In this document: one piece after another, positions 43,868-54,507 of the stretch
Layout of the letters: every line of letters begins with the position of its first letter
Position numbering within the stretch: the first letter of the stretch is position 1
Source: Hippophae tibetana
Lineage: Eukaryota; Streptophyta; Magnoliopsida; Rosales; Elaeagnaceae
Direction of reading: 5' to 3'
NCBI GenBank assembly: GCA_037013495.1
Contig: CM072806.1
Span: 29,452,001-29,516,000, forward strand
DNA length: 64,000 bases
Program-made: the position numbers and the translations under genes
Notes under the pieces: model-generated
Told to the model about the DNA's origin: nothing
Seen by the model: only the letters and a program-made list of their open reading frames with translations
The model's database searches: none

Positions 43868-44440
43868 CAATCTTTATAGCCTATATCCTTCTTATTCGAT
43901 ACAAGGAAAAAATTGGCTGAAAAGGCCTATCACTAGACTTGTTGTTTTACAAATAGGGCACAAATTCTTGTACATCAACCATTGTTTAATAAATTCTCCA
44001 TGAAAATCCTGCCCACATTGAAGCATTCCAAGATCTTCTCTTTCATTATATTCCTCCTAAGTAAATGGGCAAAACAAAATTCAAGTTATGAAAAAATAAA
44101 GGTACAATTAACGTGCAATACAAATATCTCCATAGGGTTGTTACCTGAACCAATAAATTCTTGTTATTCAAACCATTTAATATAGTTTATTCACTAAGTA
44201 TTGTACTCACATTTCCAATACACTCTTCCAAAGCCAACAACTTCTACAATTTTAGATAGAGGTTTTGATTTAAGAGAAACTCATGAGCACTAAAAAAGAA
44301 TTAACATAATTAAGTTACTCATTATTTACCTCATAAAACATATTATCATCATCCAGTCGCATATCCCTATGTCGATCATGCATATCAACGACCCCGAAAA
44401 ACACCGACTTCTCTAAAATCATAACATCCTGAAAGGAAAA
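43868..44440 (-). pseudogene. RING-H2 E3 ubiquitin ligase pseudogene with exon structure
   Basis: Three exon pieces on the minus strand. Exon A (44440-44335): DVMILEKSVFFGVVDMHDRH, then RDMRLDDDNMFYE, followed by a GT donor. Exon B (about 44250-44150): KLLALEECIGNVSTILSE, then an in-frame stop where the family has Glu, then TI. Exon C (about 44060-43870, after an AG): EEYNEREDLGMLQCGQDFHG, then FIKQWLMYKNLCPICKTTSL. This matches the C-terminal part of plant MBR1/2-like RING ligases. The first zinc-ligand pair (CVICLE) is missing and the CGH histidine is Gln. Upstream exons are absent. Retained introns show it came from genomic DNA, not a processed transcript. Confidence 0.82.
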
Positions 44441-45320
44441 AATTTAAATAACAAATAAAATATTTGACAATAAAAAATAATTGATATTTGATGCTACTAT
44501 TAAATGAAAATTTTAACTTTATAGGAGAATTTTAATGCTATTAAACTGGAGAGTGAAATGTTCTCCATGAACCACTTTATGATGATAGTGAAATAAGAAA
44601 GAAAACAATTTGACAAAGATCAATGAGTTTGGATAAGAAAGGTGTAGTTCTCAGTTCTTAACTCCTCTTATGTACCATGTTTAAACAACATCAATTTCTA
44701 AAGCCCCCTCATGATCACATTCAATCAATAGCTTTAGGAATCAAAGATATCTAAACTCATGTTTTATGTTGAGTGGATATCAGATTTTAACTCATTTTTT
44801 TTTCTAAAAGCACAAAAAAATCCCAAATGCACATATAATCATAATCAATAATCATAGCTTAGTGGTAAATAAACCTAACATTATATTGCATCCAAGTTCC
44901 CAAAAACTATGGCCCTGGACCAAATATAGCCAATCAAAGCCATTACATTGAAAAAAAAATGTGATTCCATTCCAATGCTTCATTATTAAGAAGATATGTA
45001 CATAAATCTAACCTTAAATCTCAAGTTTTCACCTTTATGCATGTTTTACTAGTAATTATGGCCTATGCTTTACCAACTAGATAAGGAAACACTTTATGTA
45101 TTTACCTGACGAGATAACAAAGAAACTTTATGTATTTTCCTGACGAGATCACAAAAAAAGAGGTTGAAAAAGATCGTAGAAGTGAACGAGAAAAGAACTA
45201 ACCAAGGGGAGAAAGCAAGAGAAGTAGAGACAAAGACTACAAATGTAGATACAAGGATGGCGAGTTGGAGACACACGTAGAGCGGCAGAGGGTAAAGTTG
45301 AGAGCTACAGTGGGAATGGA
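44441..45320. other. AT-rich spacer
   Basis: No gene recognised. A minus-strand frame (45094-45387, 97 aa) is hydrophobic in parts but matches nothing I know, and its end lies within a repeat. Confidence 0.4.
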
Positions 45321-45324
45321 CGAA

Positions 45325-45860
45325 AGCAGCAAAGATATTGAATTTCCAAATCTCTTTTAAGGCTATTTCGTTTATATACATGCGCAAAAAACCCTAAATC
45401 CCTAGTTAATATATAATTTAATAAATATATAAATTAATTAATTTTGGGTACGGACGGGTACAGTCATCAATATAATTGTACTCAAGCCGTACTCGTTTCT
45501 TCATGTTCAGTTTTTACCTGAAATTGTACCCATCATCAAAATTTATAGGATAAAAATTGAACCACCGGTGCGCGATAGAGATATAGAATTTCTGAATCTC
45601 TTCTCATGCTTTTTTGTTTATATACCAGGACAAAAAACCTTAAATCCCTAATTAATATATACTTTAATTTAATAAATATATAAATTAATTAAATAAATAT
45701 AATTAATTTCGGGTACATGTAGGTAGGGTTATCAGTATAATTGTACTCGAATCGTACTCGTTGCTTCATGTTAGGTTTTACCCAAAATTGTACTCATCTT
45801 TGAAATTTATCTATAAAAACCAAACCGTTAGTGCAAATATTGCAAATAACCGAACCTAGA
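45325..45860. repeat. Tandem duplication of a roughly 245-bp unit
   Basis: Unit 1 (about 45330-45570) and unit 2 (about 45575-45850) share in order: gatatngaatttc, aaatctctt, tttatata, aaaaaaccctaaatccct, aattaatatata, gggtac, tataattgtactc, cgtactcgttncttcatgtt and aaattgtacccatc. Each contains a telo-box-like aaaccctaa or its decayed form. Origin unknown. Confidence 0.7.
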
Positions 45861-46199
45861 GTTTTTTTTCCATTCCTAATTGATAATTTATTTTTTTAAT
45901 TGATACTCGGTTAGATCTGATCATTTTTTTCTTTTATTAGATGATTTTTCTTAGACTTATTCCCTACTCATAATCAACTTTATTGTTCTCTATTACACTG
46001 GCCGAGTGAAATATTTTTTTTCTTTTTATGAATAAAAATAAAAAACTATATTGAAATCCAAACTTCACATCATCTCTAATTAAAGAGTCTATTTTTGAAG
46101 TTTTTAACAATTTTTTTAAAATAATATGTACACACTTATACAACTACACGTGTATTTAAATTGGAAGAGTTCAAATTCACATGACCACCAATCTGCTTT

Positions 46200-46526
46200 T
46201 CGCTCTATGGGTTTATAGGGAATAATAACAACTATACTAACAAATGACACTGCAAATCATTTGTAGTCTAGAGAAATTGAACTCTTTCATTCAATTATAA
46301 CTTTGGCTATTATATAGCCTTATAGAAAATGCTAAAAACATCCCACGATCCACATTAATAGGATCATGGTAACGTGCATAGAAAATAGTCTAGTGAAGAA
46401 CAAATATTCCTACATAAAAGGGATAATCCTAACTGATCCTATCTCTATTGGAACACTAATAGATTTATCAATCCCTCTCTTAAACTTACTGTTATGAAAT
46501 AGTTAGTTTATGCTACTAATCTCACA
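46200..46526 (-). repeat. Copia-2 3' LTR (left edge approximate)
   Basis: It starts TGTGAGATTAG at 46526 (minus strand) right after a polypurine tract (tgttgggggtt, 46527-46537). A TATA-like gctatataatagcc is near 46310. The far edge could not be fixed since no second LTR remains. Confidence 0.6.
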
Positions 46527-46541
46527 AACCCCCAACATACT

Positions 46542-46930
46542 TCAAAGTCTTTGGAAAACATCAACCTTTAATGGCTTGGTCATTATGTCTGCCACCCGAT
46601 CATTGCTTCCACAATGAATCAAAGCAATGGAACCCTTCTTTGTGAGATTCCTCAGAAAGTGATACCCAACATCAATATGCTTATTGTTACCATGCATTAC
46701 AGGGTTCTTTAAGAGCTTAATGGTTGAACTATTATCACATCTAATTTGAGTACAAGTTTCATTATTGTACTCAAGTTCCTTCAGCACTCTCTTCATCCAT
46801 ATTGTTTGACATGCACACACTACAGTTGCTAAAAATTTAGCTTTTGTGGTAGATAGTGTAACGATAGGTTGCTTCTTTGAGCTTCAAGTCACAACACCTG
46901 AACTTAGCAAGAATACATAACCACTATTAC
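46542..46930 (-). pseudogene. Copia-2 RNase H
   Basis: SSKKQPIVTLSTTKAKFLAT (usual ST-EAE: the first Glu position is Lys), then TQIRCDNSSTIKLLKNPVMH (catalytic Asp in CDN-S), KHIDVGYHFLRNL, VADIMTKPLK. The stretch 46542-46820 is open. The altered Glu suggests loss of activity even apart from the stops upstream. Confidence 0.85.
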
Positions 46931-48258
46931 TCTTTCTATCTTTCATATCTTCTACATAATCACTATCTGTGAAAGTAAACAGTCCATCATCCCCACCTTT
47001 CTTGTAATGAATATCATAGTTTATTGTCCCTTTTAAATATTGGAGAGCTCTCTTTGTAACCTATAGGTGAAGCTCAGTTGGTTTTACCATAAATCTGCTT
47101 ATGATATTGGAGACAAACATCATGTCTGGTCTTGTGACAGTAAGATACATCAAGCTTCCTATTAATTGCTTGAACTATGTCTCATCTATAGTAATTCCAT
47201 CATTATCCTTATTGATCTTGAAGCATGGGACAATTGAACTACTCACTTCATTGCTTTCCAACATTCCAAATCTCTTTAGAACCTCCAAGGCATATTTGTT
47301 TTATGTATAAAAATGTCATCTCTTCTTTGAAGTACTTCAATTCCAAGAAAAAACCCTACGCTTCCCAAATCAGTCATATCAAATTCTCTAAACATGGACT
47401 TCTTGAATTCACACATCATGAATTCATCATTTACAGTAAAAATTATTTCATCAACGTAAATACTTACAATGATGATTTTTCTTGCTCCATTCTTCTTTGT
47501 GAATAGAGTTTGTTCACTGTCATATTTTTGAAAGCCTTCCTTGACAAAGTATGCCTTAATTCGACTAAATCAAACTCGTGGAGCTTGTTTTAATCTGTGC
47601 AATGCTTTGTGTAGCTTATAGACCAAATGCTCCCTTCTTTTCTTCTTATAACCCCTTGGTTGCTCAATGTAAACCTCTTCACTCAACTCTCTATGTAGGA
47701 ATGCTGACTTGACGTCTAACTAAAAAAATCCTTCAAAATTTTTGTGCTACCAAGGCAATGATCATCCTCACGGTGTCCATCCTTGCCACTAGTACAAAGA
47801 GCTCTACGTAGTCTATGACGTGCTGTGTGTTTGTCAATCTCTCCATACTCGTTGTACTTGGTCTTGTATAGCCATTTAACACCAATCGTTTTAGCTCCAA
47901 TAGGCAACTCACTTAAGAACCATACTTTATTATTTTTAATGGAGTTAATCTCACTGTCTATAGCTTGCCTCCATTTCTTTTATTTTACTGTGTCTTTAAA
48001 ATAGAGAGGGTCTTCATTAGGCATGATTTGAACCATATGTGCCTCGTCGTCACTTAACCCTTCTCCAGTGACATAGTCTCTTAGGTAAGAGGGAGTATGT
48101 CTTACTCTTTTTCCATAAGCCCTTTCTTCATCCTCACCAAGTTCATTAGAACTTCTTTCTTCATAGTCCTGGGTTTCTTCACTACCTTCTCCCACATTTA
48201 TTTCTTCTCTAAGCCTAATTCCATTGTCATTGTCATTCACCCTTTTCTTTTCCCTCAC
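46931..48258 (-). pseudogene. Copia-2 reverse transcriptase
   Basis: Broken frames from 48258: YLRDYVTGEGLSDDEAHMVQ (linker), AIDSEINSI, ELPIGAKTIGVKWLYKTKYN (RT start, 47907-47850), [20 protein letters not shown] (first catalytic Asp, near 47700), [18 protein letters not shown] (the usual DD is DE), then LGSVGFFLGIEV. Several stops and frameshifts. Confidence 0.87.
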
Positions 48259-48439
48259 TGTTTTCTACATTTTCTCCCCATTCCAAGTCTAAAAATATCT
48301 CTTCCTCATAACTCACATCCCAATCCCACTATTTCTCTTCTTCAAAAATAATATTCCTACTCATAACAATTTTCTTAGCTACTGGGTCAAACATTCTATA
48401 TCTCTTGGACTCTTTACTAACTCCTGATAGAACAAAAGG

Positions 48440-49250
48440 AAAACTTTTATCATCTAATTTACCTCGTTTGGCATCGAGAACATGAACATGAGCTAAACTT
48501 CTAAAGACACGAAAATGCTCAACTAAGGGTTTTACTCCACTTCATGCTTCTTGTGGAGTGATATCCTTCACTGCCAATGTGGGACATCTATTTTGAACAT
48601 AGATAGTCTAGTTTACTACCTCTGGGAAAATGTTTTTGGAAGCTTCTTATCAGACAGCATAGATCGAACCATACTTATGATAGTTCTATTTTTCCTTTCA
48701 ACTACCCCATTTTGTTGGGGAATGTAGGCAGTGGTTAGTTATCTCTTAATTCCATTTTCTTTGCAAAAATCAGTGAATTCAATTGAGGTGAATTATCCCC
48801 CTTTATCTGTGTGTAGACACTTGACACTTAGACCTTTTCTCCCTGTCTACCATGCTTTTGAAAGATTAGAATTAAATTAGTGCCTCACTCTTTATTGCCA
48901 ACAAGTACACCCATGTTTTAAGCCTAAAATCATCAATAAAGCATAAGGTATACCTCTTTCCATTGTTCGATATAGGATAAATGGGCCCGTAGATGTTTGC
49001 ATGAATAAGCTCCAAAGGTTGACTTGCTCTCCATGTACTCGTTATTGGTATGACATTACAATGATGTTTGCCTTGAATCTAGTCTGTGCATGTGGTATTT
49101 GAGGTTTGAAGTTGAGGAAGTCCATGAACCATCCCTTTGTGTTGCAAGATTCTCAATCCTTTGGGACTCAAGTGACCATATCTTTGATGCCAAAGATAAA
49201 GGAGATCCTATGAGCTTGTGTGAAGACACTTTTCTAGTTGATCATTTGTA
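48440..49250 (-). pseudogene. Copia-2 integrase
   Basis: Fragments in order from 49250: LRYGHLSPKGLRILQHKGMV (zinc part), LELIHANIYGPI (first Asp is Asn), TLCFIDDFRLKTWVYLLAIK, FCKENGIKR, TTAYIPQQNGVVERKNRTII (catalytic Glu), MVRSMLSDKKLPKTF. Many stops. Confidence 0.85.
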
Positions 49251-49348
49251 GAGACTATAGTCTGAGCTAGCAATATAAACATCTTATTTTTTCTCATTTC
49301 AGTCTGAATAATTAAGCCCTTAGTCAGATGGTATATTTTGCAAACTCC

Positions 49349-50260
49349 TTAAAACAATATAGCCAAGCCTCTTTCTTGATGTTGTCTTATGCTCAAGAGG
49401 TTGTTTTTGAGCTTTGGAACATAGTACATATCATGGATGACATGGTTGATTCCATTTAAAAATAGCTTGACACTTCCCTTGCCAATCACATTCATCCTAC
49501 TATTGTTCCCCAATTTAATAGAATGAACAAAGCTCTTATCTAGGTGTGTGAAAATATCCCGATTACCACACATATGGTTGGAACATCATGATTTAAGAAA
49601 CCAAGCATCAATTTTTTTCATATGACTCAACATATCATCTTCATTCATTTCTACATAATTAACCTTATTATCTCATTTTGGACATTCATACTAGAAGTGT
49701 CCAAGATTATGACATTTGTAGCATTCCACCGTATTCTTATTGAATGCTAGACCTCCTCTTCCATATCTTCAGCCTATATAATTCCTTCTTCCACGTCCTC
49801 GTCCTTTAGAATTGCTTATACGCCTCTCAATTTTGGTATCAATTGTTACCTTCAGAGCTTGCTCTACATTGCTACTTCTGTGAAACTATTGCTTATGTAT
49901 AGTGAGTGAGCTCTGAAGCTCACCAATAGTAATTTCATCCAAATCCCTAGATTTCTCGATCGAGTAAACTATATAATTAAATTTGTCTATGAAGGATCGT
50001 AGGATTTTTTCACAGATTGTGACATCACTCAAGGTCTCCCCATATACTCTCATCTTGTTTGCTATTGTCATCAAAATAGTTAGTGATTGTTTCACCAACC
50101 TTCATCTCAATGGTTTCAAAGTCTCTTCGTAAGACTTGAAGAGTAGATCACTTCACTCATGCATTTCCTTCATATTTAGTCTTCATGGAATCCCAGATAT
50201 TTTTGGAGGTGTCTTTTTTCAAAATTGTCTCTAGGATACTCATATCGATCACTTAGAAGA
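49349..50260 (-). pseudogene. Copia-2 protease and gag remnant
   Basis: The protease region reads WFLKS, stop, CSNHMCGNRDIF, where the usual sequence is WFLDSGCSNHMCG; the catalytic Asp is Lys and the Gly codon is a stop. Then LGNNSRMNVIGKGSVKL and YVPKLKNNLLSI. The gag part at 49886-50098 reads MRVYGETLSDVTICEKILRS and FNYIVYSIEKSRDLDEITIG, with a further piece to 50250 (SILETILKKDTSKNIWDSM). The N-terminal gag is cut at about 50260. Confidence 0.85.
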
Positions 50261-50267
50261 GGTAGTT

Positions 50268-50461
50268 TATGATTTAATATTATTTTTAAAAGTTTAAATA
50301 ATAAATTAAAAACCACATATATTCCTTACTTAGATCAACTTTGGGAGTATACTTATCATTTTCTATAAAATGATTTGTACACTTGTGAGAGTTTTACAAA
50401 TATAAAACCAAAGTATCCACAAGATCGATATTACTAACTTGATGTCGATTTTATCTCATCA
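50268..50461 (+). repeat. 3' end fragment of an X-family LTR
   Basis: Matches the last 190 bp of X (compare 34252-34432), including taaaaaccacatatattcct, gtatacttatcattttct, gatttgtacacttgtgag and the terminal CTCATCA at 50455-50461. It abuts the cut gag of copia-2. Confidence 0.82.
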
Positions 50462-52379
50462 TTTAGGGGAAAAAATTATTTATAGACTCTTGCTAATATT
50501 TTTTAGTTTTGGAACAGTATTAATGTAACTAAGCCCCTCATATGAAGTACCATAAAGCTTCTTTATGCAGTCTAATAATGATTTTTCTTGAGGACTAGTA
50601 AAAAGTAAATGTGAGAGAATTTTATAGATGATAATTTATGCATATTTTATGAATTGAATTCTATTGCATTTAAACTTAGTTTTTATGCTCATCATACTTT
50701 ATTTATTTATTTTGTATCTTAGAGGTAATCTGGAATGAAATGAGCAAAAACGTGTATTTAGAGTGTAATCAGGGGTATTCGATTGATTGAGAACCCTTAT
50801 ATCAAAATGTTTGAGCATGAAAAATGAGATTAATTATTATTTTATCATTGTTAAAAATTAGTATTTTTAATGCATTATAATAACTTGACAAAGAAAATAA
50901 TAATATAATATTATAATTATTAAAAAAATATAATTTATTCTTAATTGACCTTTTTTAAACACAAATTCTAGTCTAAGTGATCAAATAATGTTAATTGCCT
51001 AATCTATGTGACATTTTTTTGAAATTTTTCTCTAAATTATAATAAAAATGTATAAAGTTTTGAGAAATAGAACAAAGAAGGTAATTTTCATCCTTACCTT
51101 AATGCGTGTCATTAAAACAAGTATCTTATTTTTTATTTCCATTTTATTGTCCTTATTCTTATCTCTAACTAAAGTATATTGTAAAAATATACCGGAGTAA
51201 TTTGGGGCATGCTTGTTTAATCAATTTTGTTTTTAAGTTTGAGTTTTTAAACTCAAGTTTTTAAAATGAGTATTGTTTGTTAATTGATTTTATTTTTAAA
51301 TTCAAAATCATGTTGGAAATCAATTTCATTTTCACAAATACATATTTTTTATTGTTTTTTAAAAAATTAAAAATCATATTCCAAATTTTAGTTTTTCTTT
51401 AATTAGATAACTTTACTTGTTTTTTATTATGCCATAAGGATATATTTGTATGACAATAATATGAATAGTAATGAGAATAATTCAACATATTCATGTCTTT
51501 GTTTTAACTATTAATCTAAAATGAAAGGTAAAACATTTAAATAATAGAAGGGATGTTCATCCCTTAAAAGTACACTAAAATGATCTATTTTACTTACAAA
51601 TTTGTATAATCATCTATTATTTTTCTCATTTTATCTTATATAAAAATTAAAAAAAAATCTTATTTTTTATTTGTATTTATTTATAATTTTATAATTTTTA
51701 CTTTAATATTTATCATTATTTTGATTTCATTGCTCAAACAAAGGTAATAATAGTAATATTATTTCTATTGAATTTCATTAGAAAAAAAATTCATTCATGT
51801 TATTATTTTTCCATTAAGTTTTATACTTTATAAATAAACATTACTTTGGAAAGCATGAAACAAAAACAATAAAACTTTTTATCAAATGAATTTCTTAATA
51901 AAACTTTTTACTAAATGTGTTTGGTTTTATTTATGTAATAGGTACACGATTCCTACTATCTAAGATACCTCATTTACATTAAAGATAATCCCTATAAATA
52001 AGATTTGATATAAACTTGAGAATCAAGACTTGTGGTTTAGACCTTCAAGGTATAAATAACAACTTGAAACATCATTTTATTGTAACGAATTGTTTATGTA
52101 ATATCATGATAGACCAGATTTGTTAAGACCTGAATTGTATATGTTTTGATTGTTTGATAGTTCCAATTTATGTAACCACGATACATATTTAATAGGTGTT
52201 ATTTATATCTCTCTAACGAGAAAAATACAAGATCTATTCATTTATTTATATTTTTTATTTTCTTTTAAAAATCAATAGAATCTGTAACTAGAGAATTCTC
52301 TACAAACAAAATAAATTTCTTTTCTTCTAAATGAATTAAAAAAGAAAAAAATTAGTTTCAAGCATTAAAATGAAAAAAA
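50462..52379. other. AT-rich spacer, nothing recognised
   Basis: No gene, no clear repeat edge. One direct repeat of 'aataaaactttttatcaaatgaattt' type (51870-51915) is visible. Confidence 0.4.
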
Positions 52380-52690
52380 CGTCGTTACCAAAATTGAGTC
52401 AGTTACAAAATCCACGCATGCGTTCCAACGAATCTCAAATTTAAAGCCAAGTGCGTCACACAAATACAACTATGCGCCTCATCGCATACAATAATAACGG
52501 CATTTACTGCATGACGAAAGAAAAGTAGTATTTACTGAGCATGATACATGATCAACGGCTTGAAATTCGAATTTGGAAGGCAGACGTACAAAAACATACA
52601 TGTAATAACAGAGTCATTTCTCATAAAAGGGAGGGTAAGTCGGGAATAATAAAATCAATACGTTTACTAAGACCTCTGCGATGGCCAGGG
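52380..52690. other. Less AT-rich island upstream of the host gene
   Basis: Richer in G+C than flanks, with a palindromic acgcatgcgt (52416-52425), an RY-like catgca context, and no open frame. It may be distal regulatory sequence of the gene at 54508, from which it is separated by about 1.4 kb of extremely AT-rich sequence. That role is only inferred. Confidence 0.35.
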
Positions 52691-53804
52691 CCCAAAGTTA
52701 AAAAATAGAATATCAATTATATATATATTTATTTACGTAAAAATTATAAATAAATTAATAAATATTATTTAGAATAAACTAATAAAAATATTATTAAATT
52801 ATATAAAAGTTATAAATATATCATATAATTTTAGTAAGCGGTAAAAATAATATTAAAATATAATTAATGATACAAATGTACGTTATTTTTTTATTATTAT
52901 GTTATATTTTTATGTGATAGATTTATATAATTAATAAAAACTTTAACAATAAATTTATACCATTGATATAAAGTTTAGTTATAGATTTATACCAATAATA
53001 AAAAATTTGATGATAGATTTATTACAATAATAATATATTTATACCGCTAATAATATATAAATATTATTTTTATCACATATTATTTATAATATTTATATGT
53101 AGAAATTATGTATAAATGATATGTAATTTTGTTTCAATTTTAGTACATACTACATATACAACTAAAAATAATATATAATATTCTAAATAAATTAATGATT
53201 CTACCATTATAATTTATAAATATTCATTGAATAATTATGTACATGTATATATACAGTAAAAAATAATATGTAATATTATTAAATATAATAATGGCTCTAC
53301 TACTATTTACATTAGAAAATATTCATGGAGTAAATGATATTGAAATTTGTGTTGTATGTATTTAAACATCAATGTTAGCAATGATATTGATATAATGTTT
53401 TTTTATTATTATTACCATAAAATATATAAAAAAATATTATACATTTAATTTTAATCAAATCTTAATTTCATTAACTTTAAATAAATTATCATTAATATAA
53501 TATTATTATGATACTAACAATTTATATTATGATAATACAAATTTAAATACCGTTATCAATTATCATTATCAATTCTTTATTTTAATAGCGTTGGAATCAT
53601 TTTATTTACATAAATTTAATATATTAATTATATTAATAATATTAATTTAAATTAATGTAATATAATTATCTTATTATTATATTTAAATTTATAAATATTT
53701 TAATTAATTTGATTCAATTTTAACCATTTGAATTATTTTTATTTTTATTTTTTTTCAACTTTTTAGTTATTTTATCGAAACATATAAAATATCTAGACTA
53801 GTAA
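52691..53804. other. Extremely AT-rich spacer
   Basis: Low-complexity; repeated short phrases such as gatttatacca and ataataatata. No gene. Confidence 0.45.
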
Positions 53805-53809
53805 ATATT

Positions 53810-54077
53810 CTATTCATATAATTTTCATTTTTCAGCAAATTTTTTGATAAGAATAAAACTGATAAAATATAATTAAAATATTTAATAATATCAAGTTAAT
53901 TAAAAAAATTAATTAATATCAAAAATCTATACTATTAATACTCAATTCAATATAATTTTCATTCATTTGCAAAAAGTTTGATAAGAATAAAACTAATAAA
54001 AAATAATTAAAATATTTAAAAATATTAAGATATTTTAAAAAAATTAATTAATATATTAGATTTATAAAAGTATAGTA
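53810..54077. repeat. Tandem duplication, 133-bp unit, promoter-proximal
   Basis: Unit 1 53810-53943 and unit 2 53944-54077 share tataattttcat, gataagaataaaact, ataattaaaatattta and ttaattaatat in order. It ends about 90 bp upstream of the TATA box of the host gene. Confidence 0.72.
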
Positions 54078-54168
54078 ATTAAATATATGCGCACTTAATA
54101 ACATACAAGTGGTCGTGAGACTTTGATGAGCTCAGGATTAGAAACATGCACGCTCGTGAATAACCCCT

Positions 54169-54176
54169 TATAAAAG
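54169..54176 (+). promoter_or_regulatory. TATA box of BIG GRAIN 1-like gene
   Basis: tataaaag in the context accccttataaaaggatc. A transcript start would be expected about 25-35 bp downstream, giving a roughly 300-base leader. A CT repeat (54234-54251), typical of plant 5' leaders, follows. Confidence 0.7.
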
Positions 54177-54507
54177 GATCTACATACCCTGTACTTTCTC
54201 ATCATCTTAAGGCGAGCCATTTTTTCTCTCATTGCTCTCTCTCTCTCTCTCGACTTTTTCTCTCTAGACAATCTTCATTTTCGATGCTCTCTTTCATTTC
54301 CTAAAACATCTCTTTCTTTGTTCTTAGTTTTTAGTTTTCACATGAATTTCAGCACCTTCTCCCACTTGGACTTTTGAAATAGAAGAGAAAGAGAAAAAGG
54401 AAAAAAAAAAGACTCTGAAACCGTCCTTCACTTGTTGTTTTCTTCTTTCAATCTCGGTTCATCTCAAAATTATTTTCTTTCTAGCAAATTTTTCTGTTAT
54501 ACAGAAA

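Larger units (their letters stand above)
46200..50260 (-). mobile_element. 5'-truncated Ty1/copia element 2
   Basis: A minus-strand relic with 3' LTR, RNase H, RT, integrase, protease and gag in copia order. It stops in gag at about 50260, where an X-family LTR end begins, so the 5' LTR is lost. Very many stops and frameshifts make it much older than the copia at 17.4 kb. Confidence 0.88.
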
